Position numbers and translations under genes: made by a program. A DNA stretch of 59,090 bases from Phycisphaerales bacterium (GTDB taxonomy: Bacteria > Planctomycetota > Phycisphaerae > WQYP01), in assembly GCA_027313145.1 (NCBI GenBank), contig DAHVEJ010000003.1:1-59090 (forward strand), in the 5' to 3' direction. A model generated the notes under the pieces. That model had not been told where the DNA came from. It did not search any database and saw only the letters and a list, made by a program, of their open reading frames with translations. Below are positions 37,085 to 46,038 of the stretch, piece by piece (position 1 is the first letter of the stretch; every line of letters begins with the position of its first letter).

Positions 37085-37094
37085 TGTTAAGGTA

Positions 37095-37128
37095 CACCGC
37101 CACTTTTGAAGTAAGGCGGTGCATTTTT
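37095..37128 (+). terminator. Intrinsic terminator of the rpsP-rplS-lipoprotein run
   Basis: CACCGCC (37095-37101) pairs with GGCGGTG (37115-37121) around a 13-base loop and is followed by CATTTTTG. It lies eleven bases after the lipoprotein stop codon. Confidence 0.75.
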
Positions 37129-37259
37129 GAACTTATTTATTTTATATAAAACCGCAGGCCCCAAACGCTTGCAGAAGAATCCTACGCATCAATGCCCGCT
37201 TGGCCGGCATTGAAAAATTGGATCGCATCGCACAGCAGGGACTCATGTGGCGCAGTTGC

Positions 37260-37589
37260 TTAGGCGCTAAACGAGGAACCGCAGCCACAGGTGTGCGTGG
37301 CATTAGGATTCTTAAACACAAATCCGCGGCCCATGACTTCATCTTTAAAGTCAATTTCCGTACCATTGAGATACAAATAACTTTTCCGATCAGCCAGTAC
37401 TTTGACGCCTTGAGATTCCATGACTTCATCGGTTTCCACGGCATCTTCAGTTAAATCCAGGACATAGCTGAATCCAGAGCAGCCGCCGCCCTTGACGCCC
37501 ACGCGCAAGGCCGCCCGCTCAGAAAGCCCCTGATCTTTGATAATGTTCTTGATTTCTCTCGCCGCTGTTTCCGTTAATGCAATTGCCAT
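37260..37589 (-). CDS. A-type iron-sulfur carrier (IscA/ErpA/HesB family)
   Basis: 109 residues from ATG 37589 (GGAG nine bases upstream). The three invariant cysteines are present: GGGCSGFSYVLDL supplies the first, and THTCGCGSSF the final CGC pair. These small cytosolic proteins bind 2Fe-2S or 4Fe-4S clusters and pass them to apo-enzymes. The Glu-rich loop (AVETDEVMESQG) and YLNGTEIDFKDEVMGRGFVF are typical. ErpA and IscA cannot be told apart here, as no isc or suf genes are nearby. Confidence 0.93.
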   Translation of the reverse strand: MAIALTETAAREIKNIIKDQGLSERAALRVGVKGGGCSGFSYVLDLTEDAVETDEVMESQGVKVLADRKSYLYLNGTEIDFKDEVMGRGFVFKNPNATHTCGCGSSFSA

Positions 37590-37785
37590 CTTTTTGGACT
37601 CCTAAATAACACTTCAGTATTCTACGCAACGCGCCGCCCAAAGAAAAGCGACAGAGATTTTTCTGCCAGTTTTTCACGCTTGGGAATTTTCCCCGCAAGT
37701 CGTCGGTCTACACACCGCGCGACCATTGGTGATACTTGGACACAAAGCAGGGATGGCGTAGCTACCGTCCCGGTGCGAGCCGGGA

Positions 37786-37880
37786 TCCCGCCTGCTTTTT
37801 CGTGTCGCCGATGCTGGCAAGATGCCTGCGGTACGCTGCATTGCATCGCCTAATTGTCCCATTGAAGGACAATCGGAGGA
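37786..37880 (-). repeat. Dispersed repeat, copy A
   Basis: On the minus strand this reads CCTTCAATGGGACAA, TTAGGCG, TGCAATGC, then GCATCTTGCC, GCATCGG, ACACGA and AAAGCAGGCGGGA. The same sequence in the same order occurs on the plus strand at 54909-55004, with about four bases in five identical by eye. It fills most of the gap between the Fe-S carrier and DJ-1-like genes. No protein is encoded; 37590-37785 and 37881-37911 show nothing else. Confidence 0.75.
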
Positions 37881-37911
37881 TATATCCGGTAATCAACCGA
37901 ATTATAAGACT

Positions 37912-38439
37912 TCACGCCGTCAGTACCTGCAAAATGGATTTGCAGAATGCCGGCAGATCGTCCGGCTTTCGGCTTGAGACAAAATGTCGGTCCACAACGG
38001 CGGGCGCATCAATCCAAATACAACCCGCATTTTCCAGGTCGTCTTTAATTCCCGGTGAACTAGTAACGCGGACGCCCCGGTATACACCGGCAGAAATGGG
38101 AATCCAACCGCCATGGCAAATCGCGGCAACCAACTGCCCCTTATTGGCGAAGTGACTCACGAGGGATTTCACCTTGGGATCGCGGCGCAGTTTATCCGGA
38201 GCGAAACCGCCGGCGCAAACCACGCCGATAAAATCGTTGCCGTTTACATCCGCAATTGCCGCGTCAGATATTGCAGGATATCCGTGCTTCCCACTATAGG
38301 TAATCCCGGCTTTCGGTCCCGCCAGCACGACAGTCATGCCGGCTTCTTCCAGTCGGAGTTTGGGATACCAGAGTTCCAGATCCTCGTATATGTTCTCAAC
38401 AAACATGAGAATTTTTTTGCCGGTAATATTTGTGGGCAT
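37912..38439 (-). CDS. DJ-1/PfpI family protein
   Basis: 175 residues from ATG 38439 with AAGGAG six bases upstream. KILMFVENIYEDLELWYPKL at the N-terminus includes the conserved Glu (E18-type) and LVAAICHGGWIP has the nucleophile-elbow Cys followed by His. GVVCAGGFAPDKLR and VTSSPGIKDDLENAG complete the PfpI pattern. Members are proteases, glyoxalases, deglycase-like repair enzymes or chaperones; the residues here fit the YhbO/PfpI subgroup. It is a single cytosolic gene on the minus strand. It has no visible operon partner apart from flanking small minus-strand genes. Confidence 0.88.
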   Translation of the reverse strand: MPTNITGKKILMFVENIYEDLELWYPKLRLEEAGMTVVLAGPKAGITYSGKHGYPAISDAAIADVNGNDFIGVVCAGGFAPDKLRRDPKVKSLVSHFANKGQLVAAICHGGWIPISAGVYRGVRVTSSPGIKDDLENAGCIWIDAPAVVDRHFVSSRKPDDLPAFCKSILQVLTA

Positions 38440-38544
38440 CAGGCTCTCCTTGGAAATTGAGAGATCAAAAAGAGCAACCCACCGAAATTAACAATGGCGG
38501 GAAGCAAGCATGAAACGCCGCGAAAGACAAGAAACTTTCTTGCT

Positions 38545-38781
38545 TCAATTATGCGAACCACATCCCCCGGCTCCGCAGCAGCAACCGCCGCCTCCAGCAC
38601 CGCCGGGCATCGCCGCACCTGAAACCTGAGCATTAGCCACTGCGAAGACGGAAACTTTACGGATCGTGTTCTTGGACTGGCATTGCGGGCAAAGTGCCTT
38701 TTGATTCGTAGACTGCATAGAAGGCGCAAGATGGTCAAACGTTTTGCCGCAATCTTTGCATTCAAATTCATAAATAGGCAT
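38545..38781 (-). CDS. FmdB-family zinc-ribbon protein
   Basis: 78 residues from ATG 38781 (GGAG seven bases upstream); longer frames upstream are spurious. MPIYEFECKDCGKTFDHL begins the zinc ribbon, with the second pair in LCPQCQSKNTIRK: two CxxC knuckles. The last 25 residues are Gly/Cys-rich (GGAGGGGCCCGAGGCGSHN) and could bind extra metal. The family is named after a putative regulator of formamidase, but its role is generally unknown. Confidence 0.88.
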   Translation of the reverse strand: MPIYEFECKDCGKTFDHLAPSMQSTNQKALCPQCQSKNTIRKVSVFAVANAQVSGAAMPGGAGGGGCCCGAGGCGSHN

Positions 38782-39181
38782 GAGATAACTCCATATACCG
38801 GCCAGTCTATATACACTCACCATACAATTACTAGCATAGGCTCTGCTACGGGGGGAAAGCAAGTCCGCGGGCGGCACGTTCTGCCGGGATCCTGCCTGGT
38901 GCGGTAGCGCCATGGTTTGAAGCGGAACACCGCCGCGGAGAACGCCCCCGTTCCAATATGGCGCGCACCGGGCCACTGGCGACGTGCCCAAGCTTAGCGC
39001 ATCATGAAATGCCACTTCCGCTGCGAACTCAACGCTGCCGCTTTGAGCCAATAAGTCGCGTCGCAATTCTTCGGAATATTCTGCCTGCCGACGGCGGCAA
39101 TTCCGGTTTCGCGTGCCGATGGTTTCCCAGTTGCGAATTATCGTGTAGAATTTCGTTGCGCTCTTAATAGGAGTTTATATC
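38782..39181. other. Divergent intergenic region, no gene seen
   Basis: 400 bp between the FmdB gene (minus) and the exported GH31 gene (plus). I see no coding frame with a ribosome site and no clear repeat or operator. Confidence 0.5.
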
Positions 39182-41590
39182 ATGAGCGAAACGGGACTTC
39201 TGGCCCTCACCACGGATCGGCGTATTTTTCTCAAGGCGGTGGCCGCGACTTCCACCGTGGTGGCGGGTGCGTCGGTTTCCAGGGCGGCGAAGCGGGCGAC
39301 GGTTGGCGGCGCTTTAAAAGTGACCGCAATCAGGCAGGAATCCCATGGCGTCCTGCTGACACTGGCCACTGGAGCCATGCGCGTGATGGTCTATTCGGAT
39401 CGGGTCATTCGCGTTCTTTTTTCGCCCACTGGCGATAACCCGCAACATGAAAGTCTGGCGGTCATCCACGGCCCGATTAAAACCACCTGGCAACTGCGCA
39501 AAACGGCGACCCATGTGGTCGTTTCAGCAAAATATATTTCCGCACGCATCGACCGCGCCGCCGGTGTGGTTGAATTTCTGGATGCACATGGAAAGGTGTT
39601 TCTGGCGGAAAGCAACGGCGGGCGCAGCATGTTGCCGGTGAAGTTTAAAGATGTCGCCACCTACCGGGTCCGCCAGAAATTTGTCCTTCAGCCCAATGAG
39701 GCCATTTTCGGATTAGGCGAACATCCGCGCGGTGTCGCCAATAACCGGGGAGAAATTGTCCATCTGGCCCAGCGCAATCCGACACACATCGGCATTCCTT
39801 TTATGATGTCCAGCATGGGCTATGGCCTGTTCTGGGATAATCCGGCCATGACCGTCGTCAAAGTAGGTGCCGGTAAAGAACCAAATGTTTTAAATTGGCA
39901 TTCGCATGTGGGTTCGGTCATTGATTACTATGTTATGTATGGCCCGGACCTGGACGTCGCCATGGCCCAATGGCGAAATTTAAGCGGCGCTGCTCCGATG
40001 ATGGGGCGGTGGGTTTGGGGATATTGGCAAAGCAAAAATCGGTATGAAAATCAGTTGCAGGTGCTGGGGGTCGCCAGTGAATATCGCTCCCTAAAAATCC
40101 CCATAGATGGCATCGTGCAGGACTGGTTTTACTGGTATCCGCATCCATGGGGTTCCAACATCCTCGATCCGCTGCGTTATCCGCGGCCCACGGAAATGAT
40201 TAACCAGTTGCACCGGGAAAACCTGCACTTCATGATTTCAGTCTGGGCGAAGTTTGCCCCGGGGTCCAGTAATTATAATCTTCTCAAGCAGGCGGGGGCG
40301 TTATATCCATTGACCGGCGGCAGCAGCAAAATGTGGAATCCCGCCACCGCATACTACGACGCCTTTAATCCTCTGGCGCGTAAACTCTACTGGTCCCTGC
40401 TCAATAAAGACTTATTTTCCAAAGGCGTTGACGCCTGGTGGCTTGATGCCAGTGAGCCGGAACTCGGTGGAAAATGGGGCGAATTTGCTGACGTTAAAAC
40501 CTACGCCGGCTGGGGGGCCTTTGTTTACAACGCCTACCCGCTCATGCACACCGGCGCGGTATATAACGGCCAGCGCAGCACCACAGATGTTAAACGGGTC
40601 ATGATTTTAACCCGCTCCGCATGGGCCGGGCAGCAGCGCCATTCGGCCATTACCTGGTCCGGTGATGTGGCGGGAAATCTGCCAACCCTGGCTTTGCAGA
40701 TTCCGGCGGGAATTAATTTCTGCTTAAGCGGCATCCCGTATTGGAACACGGATATTGGCGGCTATGTCAGCGGGAATCCCCAGGATCCGGTTTACCGTGA
40801 ATGCTTTATCCGCTGGTTCCAGTTCGGGGCATTTTGTCCCATGTTCCGCGTGCATGGCTGCAATTATCCGAAGGAAATGTGGCGATTTGGCCCGCCGGCG
40901 ATGGCCATATTGGAAAAATTTGACCGCCTGCGCTATCACCTCCTGCCTTACATTTATTCGGTGGCATGGATGGTAACCAATCAGGGCTACACCATGTTGC
41001 GTGGTTTGGTGATGGATTTCCGCACCGATTCCAAAGTCTATGACATACCGGATCAATTCATGTTTGGCCCGGCGGTTCTGGTCAACCCCGTCACGAAAGC
41101 CGGGGCGGTTTCACGTCAGGTATATCTGCCGGAGTCGACACAGTGGATTGATTTCTGGACCGGCCGCAAATTAAAGGGCGGCCAACACGTCGAAGCACCG
41201 GCGGCTCTGGATTCGCTGCCGCTGTATATTCGCGCGGGATCCATTCTTCCATTCGGGCCGTCGGTGCAGAATGCTCAGGAACCGGCTGATCCGATAGAAT
41301 TGCGCGTCTACGACGGTGCCAACGGCGAATTCACACTGTATGAGGATGAAGGCGATTCCTACGATTATGAAAAGGGCACCTACGCCACCATCACGTTTAC
41401 CTGGGATGATAAAGCCGGAAAACTGACCATTGGCCAACGCCATGGCACCTTCCCGGACATGCTTGATCATCGCACGTTCCGCATTGTGTTTGTCAGCCCT
41501 GATCATGGCGTGGGCATTGAACCGGCCCAACCGGATCAGATTGTGCATTATGACGGCCACGCAGTGGTGTTGCACCGGGCTGGTGCCTGA
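39182..41590 (+). CDS. Tat-exported GH31 alpha-xylosidase-like enzyme
   Basis: 802 residues, GGAG eight bases before ATG 39182. A Tat leader TTDRRIFLKAVAATSTVVAG is followed by the GH31 N-terminal beta domain (IFGLGEHPRGVANNRG) and barrel. VDAWWLDASEPELGGKWGEF carries the nucleophile D422. RSAWAGQQRHSAITWSGDV carries the acid/base D495. IPIDGIVQDWFYWYPHPWG and CLSGIPYWNTDIGGY are typical of the alpha-xylosidase and alpha-glucosidase branches. The Trp-rich +1 region favours xyloglucan oligosaccharides, by analogy with CjXyl31-type enzymes. The PA14 insert found in some of those is absent. Unlike the cytosolic YicI-type enzyme it is exported, so the two would act on different sides of the membrane. 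It converges on the rhamnosidase gene. Confidence 0.88.
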   Translation: MSETGLLALTTDRRIFLKAVAATSTVVAGASVSRAAKRATVGGALKVTAIRQESHGVLLTLATGAMRVMVYSDRVIRVLFSPTGDNPQHESLAVIHGPIKTTWQLRKTATHVVVSAKYISARIDRAAGVVEFLDAHGKVFLAESNGGRSMLPVKFKDVATYRVRQKFVLQPNEAIFGLGEHPRGVANNRGEIVHLAQRNPTHIGIPFMMSSMGYGLFWDNPAMTVVKVGAGKEPNVLNWHSHVGSVIDYYVMYGPDLDVAMAQWRNLSGAAPMMGRWVWGYWQSKNRYENQLQVLGVASEYRSLKIPIDGIVQDWFYWYPHPWGSNILDPLRYPRPTEMINQLHRENLHFMISVWAKFAPGSSNYNLLKQAGALYPLTGGSSKMWNPATAYYDAFNPLARKLYWSLLNKDLFSKGVDAWWLDASEPELGGKWGEFADVKTYAGWGAFVYNAYPLMHTGAVYNGQRSTTDVKRVMILTRSAWAGQQRHSAITWSGDVAGNLPTLALQIPAGINFCLSGIPYWNTDIGGYVSGNPQDPVYRECFIRWFQFGAFCPMFRVHGCNYPKEMWRFGPPAMAILEKFDRLRYHLLPYIYSVAWMVTNQGYTMLRGLVMDFRTDSKVYDIPDQFMFGPAVLVNPVTKAGAVSRQVYLPESTQWIDFWTGRKLKGGQHVEAPAALDSLPLYIRAGSILPFGPSVQNAQEPADPIELRVYDGANGEFTLYEDEGDSYDYEKGTYATITFTWDDKAGKLTIGQRHGTFPDMLDHRTFRIVFVSPDHGVGIEPAQPDQIVHYDGHAVVLHRAGA

Positions 41591-41609
41591 CGCCGAAAAA
41601 GATACTGGG

Positions 41610-44429
41610 TCAACCGACGGATGACAGTGTCACCGGTCCTAAGAGGCCGGAGTCCATAATCGGCCAATGCGCCGCGTTAAATGGGCGGTAGTCGATATTC
41701 ACGAAATTGGCGTCGCGGAATATCTTCCACGCGATACGCTTACGGTCCATATACCGGATTCGATTGGCCGGCAGGTTGGTAACTTCAACCTCCAGCACAT
41801 TATCCGTCGGTTTCAGGCTGTGGATGACCAGCTCATACGGAGCCTGAATCAATGCGCCGATATTCTCAGCATTCAGCCGCACGCGCGCGGTGTTGCAGAC
41901 TTTTCCCAGATTCAACACCCACGGCCCGGTGCCGGCCGGCGCGTTGAAAGTCAGTGTATAACGCGCTGTGCCGGAGAAGTATTGCGCAGCCGGATCACTA
42001 TGGCGGGTCCAGGAGGCAGGCTCGGTGATTTCATAGCCCCGCGGCAAGGTCGGGCCGCCCTCAATAAAGTCCACGTCCCAGACACCGGTAAGGCGTTGCG
42101 CTGGGGCGGCAGAACTGTAGAACGTCCAGGTTTTACCGGCATTCAGCGGCGTGTCCAAGGTGCGCAGTATCAGCGATGTATCGCTTTGCATAGAAATGTT
42201 CAGCGACGGTCGCCCTTGCGCATCGCGCGTTATCTTGGCCGGTGCGCAATGGCCCGTCATGGGATCCATTATCACCACAGCCTTGGCCGGTGTGGCCAAT
42301 GTGATGCGGGTATCCAGCCGCGTTTTCCCCTGATAGGCCAGAAAATAATGCCGCCCGCCCTGATAGCTTCGACGGATGTACATTAGTCCGGCGTGTGTGG
42401 TCAGCGTTTCACCGGAAACTTCGGCGCTGGCCAGTGTTTGCACCAGCGATCCCACAAAAATAGTTCCCCGTCCAATCTTCGCGGATCGCGGCTTGCCGCG
42501 GGCATTTGATGCTGCGGCAGTCAGGTGGAGACTGCCGACCATCGCGCGCATGTGATCCTGCCGAGCCGGCAAGTCGGTTAATCCCGGCGGCTCAACAGGA
42601 ATACTATTCTCAAAAATTATCTTCCCACCCGCGGCGGCCAAAGCGAGGAGTTTTTCCAAAGTCTTCGGTGGCATATATTTGGCGGTGGGTATGACAATAG
42701 CCTGATAGCTGCAGCCCGGTGTGTTGATGCGTCCATTGGCAACGGTCGCGTGCTCTAGCAACTTATCAGAAACGTAATCAAAGCCGATGCCGCGGTGCCA
42801 CAAAAACTGTGCCGCGCGGCCGATGGCATGGCCATAAAACCACTGATCAAAATTGGTCATGGTCTGGTACTGGCCCAGACCTTCGGGATTGTGCCATTGG
42901 TCATAAATCGGCCAGTACAGCAGCACGTCACTGTCGGGCCGGCCTTCCTGCAAAATGCTTTGGCTGCGGGCGATATAATTGTTGAGCGTCGGCACATCAT
43001 GCCAGATACTCATGCGCGGATTCATATCCGTGGATGCATAAAACAGCCATCCCGGCCACGCGGCATCATCACGGGAAAAGCTGGTGCCGTGATAAAATAG
43101 ATGATTCACACCGCCGACAAAAAATTGATCCACCAGCTTTTTCATATCGGCCAGCGTGACCTTAAAATGCTCGGCCAGCCACGTGCCCGTTTCCGATGAA
43201 ACCCAACGCTTGCCCGGTACATGGGCCGCGGAGGAAGCAAATTTGGCAATCAACGGATCACAATGGCCGACCGTGTCAGGTGTGCCGAAATTATTTTCCG
43301 GCTCGGGCATATCCGCGACAGCATAAAAATCCAGCAGATTCGTCGGTGACCCGTGCGCCTGATTATGATTGAGCATTCCATGCTGGTGGCACCAGTGCGT
43401 CCACTGGGAAAATACCTCATCGACCATGACGTCAGAAACCGTTTCCCGATAATCGGATTTTACCCGCGCAACCGTTTCCGGATCGCCATGGCCCGCCAAA
43501 GCCGGCAGTTGATCCTCCAGAGAATACTTCCGCAGTTTTTTGAAACTGTCGAAGAAATTCACGGACCACTCTCCGTAACCGCCCGGAACACTGGTCATGT
43601 ATTCATACGAATCATGAAACATCGTTTGCGGTATCTGCACGCCTGGCGTGGCAAATGCTTTGGTAAACCGCTGCAGATAAAACGCCATGGCAGGGGGGTA
43701 GACCGTATTAAGCATCATGCCCCAACCGCCGGGGGCGGCGCGTTTGACATGCGCGCCGGGGTGGCCCACCAGCGCCACCAGCACCCATGCGCCGGCGGGG
43801 CGCTGCCAGTTGACGGTGCCGTCAGAATCGATCTGGCTCGGTTTGATCTCCTCGCGCCGCCCGTCTTGGCTAAATGCCGCCAGGTGAAGAACTTTTTCCC
43901 GTGGCAGATCAACATGCCATGCCGTCGCCGCATCCGCCGGGGATTCAAAGGCGATTGCTTTGGCAAATAATGATGCGTAATCCCCCACAATTCCCGGTCC
44001 GCCCATATTCCAACCGGTGCCTTGCGTCATGTCTACGCCCATGTTGAGCCGCCGGGCTTCCACCACGTCAAAGCTCATCATCTGCAGCCATTGCGGACTT
44101 AAGTATTGTATATATTCCTTTTCCCATCCGCGGGCACCGTAAATGGGAATAATTCGCACGCCGCCCAAACCGCCCGCTTTATACCGCCGCAGTTCCTCCG
44201 CCAGATTATCCTGATCTACCGCAGAACCCATCCACCAGTTAAAGCACCAAGGACGGCACACCGCGGTAATCGGCGGCCACGCAAGCGGATGCAGCGCAGA
44301 ACTTTCTCCCGCATCGCCGGTATCTTGAATTGCCGCCATGGCTGGCTCGGATAATGCAAGGGCCGACGCCGCAAGAGCCGATGTTAAAAGAAATTCACGG
44401 CGTGAAGATTCCAACGGATTGCAGGACAT
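41610..44429 (-). CDS. Tat-exported GH106 alpha-L-rhamnosidase-like protein
   Basis: 939 residues from ATG 44429 (GGAG six bases upstream); in-frame starts up to 44549 lie before the leader and are rejected. The Tat leader is SSRREFLLTSALAASALALS. GH106 features are CFNWWMGSAVDQDNLAEELR, RYKAGGLGGVRIIPIYG, YLSPQWLQMMSFDVVEARRL and GVDMTQGTGWNMGGP near the N-terminus. A long barrel, the VLLYWPIYDQW segment and a C-terminal jelly roll (GVWDVDFIEGGPTLP, YTLTFNAPAGTGPWVLNLGK) follow. These enzymes release terminal L-rhamnose from rhamnogalacturonans and plant glycosides by inversion. Together with GH28 it suggests pectin side-chain removal. Substrate is inferred from family. Confidence 0.88.
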   Translation of the reverse strand: MSCNPLESSRREFLLTSALAASALALSEPAMAAIQDTGDAGESSALHPLAWPPITAVCRPWCFNWWMGSAVDQDNLAEELRRYKAGGLGGVRIIPIYGARGWEKEYIQYLSPQWLQMMSFDVVEARRLNMGVDMTQGTGWNMGGPGIVGDYASLFAKAIAFESPADAATAWHVDLPREKVLHLAAFSQDGRREEIKPSQIDSDGTVNWQRPAGAWVLVALVGHPGAHVKRAAPGGWGMMLNTVYPPAMAFYLQRFTKAFATPGVQIPQTMFHDSYEYMTSVPGGYGEWSVNFFDSFKKLRKYSLEDQLPALAGHGDPETVARVKSDYRETVSDVMVDEVFSQWTHWCHQHGMLNHNQAHGSPTNLLDFYAVADMPEPENNFGTPDTVGHCDPLIAKFASSAAHVPGKRWVSSETGTWLAEHFKVTLADMKKLVDQFFVGGVNHLFYHGTSFSRDDAAWPGWLFYASTDMNPRMSIWHDVPTLNNYIARSQSILQEGRPDSDVLLYWPIYDQWHNPEGLGQYQTMTNFDQWFYGHAIGRAAQFLWHRGIGFDYVSDKLLEHATVANGRINTPGCSYQAIVIPTAKYMPPKTLEKLLALAAAGGKIIFENSIPVEPPGLTDLPARQDHMRAMVGSLHLTAAASNARGKPRSAKIGRGTIFVGSLVQTLASAEVSGETLTTHAGLMYIRRSYQGGRHYFLAYQGKTRLDTRITLATPAKAVVIMDPMTGHCAPAKITRDAQGRPSLNISMQSDTSLILRTLDTPLNAGKTWTFYSSAAPAQRLTGVWDVDFIEGGPTLPRGYEITEPASWTRHSDPAAQYFSGTARYTLTFNAPAGTGPWVLNLGKVCNTARVRLNAENIGALIQAPYELVIHSLKPTDNVLEVEVTNLPANRIRYMDRKRIAWKIFRDANFVNIDYRPFNAAHWPIMDSGLLGPVTLSSVG

Positions 44430-44794
44430 GATGATCTCCAGATGAAATGGTGCCGGCAGCGATGCGCTGCAAATACCATTTAGCAAACAGATAGGACACG
44501 CGCCACGCAGTATCACGCCGCAGCGCAATCGCGTCAACAGCGCTGCCAACCAGCCACCGGGTTATTACCAAGTTGCTCTATAACGCGACGTTCCGCCAGG
44601 AAGCCAGAAGTCATGCCGGCACGCATTGATCGCAACCCGTAATTATGGCTGGAACAGCGCACTAGTCCCTAAACCAGCGTGATATTTTTCGACAGGCCGG
44701 TGAATTTTTTAAAAATGAACTGAAACGCTCTGCTTTTCGTAATAGTATAGTGTTGTAGACATCAACACGTATATTGCTTAAGGAGGCGTTTCAA
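44430..44794. other. Intergenic region upstream of the IS remnant
   Basis: No gene seen. An AT-rich stretch with TAATAGTATAGT at about 44742 lies just before the transposase fragment and could be its promoter. I could not define insertion-sequence terminal repeats. Confidence 0.35.
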
Positions 44795-45040
44795 GTGAAA
44801 AGAAAAACTCATCAATGGATGGCTTGTCGCGGGCGTCGCATCCGGGATCGCCTGGCCCGCAGACGCTGGAAGGATCAGCCCCATCCCATGCTCCGGGCAG
44901 GCAACATCCGTTATGAACTGGCCCAGCGCGACCGTGCCATCACCTGCGGCGGTATCGGGGCGATGCACCTGCTGGCGCAGCATGTCGGCTTGCCGCAGGC
45001 CATTAACACTACAACGCAACAAATGCTCAAGAACGTATAG
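44795..45040 (+). pseudogene. N-terminal fragment of an IS1380-type transposase
   Basis: GTG 44795 has a textbook AGGAGG eight bases upstream. A basic start (VKRKTHQWMACRGRRIRDRL) is followed by NIRYELAQRDRAITCGGIGA and MHLLAQHVGLPQAIN. This last pattern ('YEL..R..A...GGIGA.H.L...LGLP.AID') is the conserved N-terminus of IS1380-type transposases. The similarity stops after about 75 residues and the frame ends at 45040, where the element has been cut off. The same family's C-terminal tail is at 1-213. Not functional. Confidence 0.65.
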
Positions 45041-45093
45041 TTGGCTGGCCGATGAAGCCTTTCAGGAGCCGTATTTCTGAAAGGATCCCCGGC

Positions 45094-45360
45094 ATGGAAG
45101 CTGAAGCGATTCTGAGAATTCGACCGGCGTTGATGCACTATCTGCACCAGTACGACGATTGTGTCGGTCGCTGCACGGCGCGGCGGCCGATGCACACAAG
45201 CTCTGGCCCAGATGATCTCCCAGATGCTGGTTTGGACGCAACGCCGCAATGTCGCTGCCGAATGCAGCCACCGCAAGCGGACACTTCGACGTTTGCACAC
45301 GCTGGGGTTGAAATTGAAGGACATGATAGTCTGCGATTGGAGTCACTTATAGCGTACTAA
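45094..45360 (+). pseudogene. Remnant of a second transposase type
   Basis: MEAEAILRIRPALMHYLHQY and DDCVGRCTARRPMHT resemble the start of an IS701-like transposase ('RP.L..FL..F.DCF.R..TR..L..Y'). The similarity is lost after about 35 residues, and the rest reads as unrelated or frameshifted sequence. Family assignment is tentative and no ends could be defined. It lies between the IS1380-type fragment and the truncated porter. Confidence 0.35.
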
Positions 45361-45382
45361 TAGCATCACCGCCTCGGTCCGG

Positions 45383-45781
45383 GTGCATGGACATACCCTG
45401 CAAAGCGCCACCGTCCATTTCAGCCATGTCCAAGTGCTGATTCTGCTTATCCGTGTGTTGACATTTACCGCCGCGTTCAACATGGCGTTGGGACCGATTC
45501 CCTGGATTATCATCTCTGAAATTTTTCCTGCGCGAATCCGTGGACGAGCCGCATCGGTTGGCGTGCTGGCACTCTGGGCGGCAACTTTCGTGGTTGCTCA
45601 GACATTTCCCATGTTGAAAAATGACATCGGAGTTACGGGTACTTACTTTATTTATGCGGGCTGTTCTCTGATCACCTTCCTATTTGTGTTGCTGGAGCTA
45701 CCGGAGACCAAAGGCAAGACACTGGAGCAAATTGAGGCGTATTGGCATCATCGACATCCGAGTAAAGCAGTTCAGGATTAG
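45383..45781 (+). pseudogene. C-terminal stub of an MFS sugar porter
   Basis: About 115 recognisable residues form the last three or four membrane helices of a sugar-porter (XylE/GLUT-type) transporter. The pieces are NMALGPIPWIIISEIFPARI, RGRAASVGVLALWAATFVV, GTYFIYAGCSLITFLFVLLE and the family end motif LPETKGKTLEQIE. The IISEIFPxRxRGRA loop is the classic PS00217-adjacent signature. The first eight helices are missing; their place is taken by transposase debris. It cannot transport. It may be the lost importer of an ancestral pentose or hexose operon, now replaced by the FucP-type permease at 50342. Confidence 0.75.
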
Positions 45782-45896
45782 ATTGGAGTGGCCAACAACA
45801 CGAGGTTCTTCCTATTGCCAACTTCGGAAAATCGTGGAAAGCGGCGCAGACGCGATTTGTACAGTTTGCTTTAATCCGGCGGAGTACCCGAAGATA

Positions 45897-45924
45897 TTAC
45901 GAAACAACGTAGTAATTTTACGAA
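45897..45924 (+). promoter_or_regulatory. Candidate operator: TTACGAA direct repeat, 21-bp period
   Basis: TTACGAA at 45897-45903 and at 45918-45924, exactly 21 bp apart, with partial similarity continuing for five bases (ACAAC, GAACC). It is about 115 bp upstream of the first gene of the sugar cluster, where an AraC/XylR-type activator would be expected to bind. The XylR-like gene at 51827 is the likely owner. Confidence 0.45.
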
Positions 45925-46038
45925 GAACCTCAATGACACGCCGCCTGGCAGGTGGTTATGCTAATGAGTATGGATGGTGACAGGCACTATGCAACCTGAC
46001 TTTTTTCGGTTGCCAAGTGCCTTCGTAGGAGAAACATC

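Noticed and set aside
38782-39066. Long N-terminal extension of the FmdB zinc-ribbon frame
   Set aside because: The family begins at MPIYEF, which has its own GGAG; the extension is intergenic sequence.
44430-44549. Longer start for the rhamnosidase
   Set aside because: It would bury the Tat leader 40 residues inside the protein; ATG 44429 has GGAG six bases upstream.
44774-45360. Minus-strand open frames of 86-137 residues over the IS remnants
   Set aside because: They are shadows of transposase fragments on the plus strand, with no ribosome site or family match.
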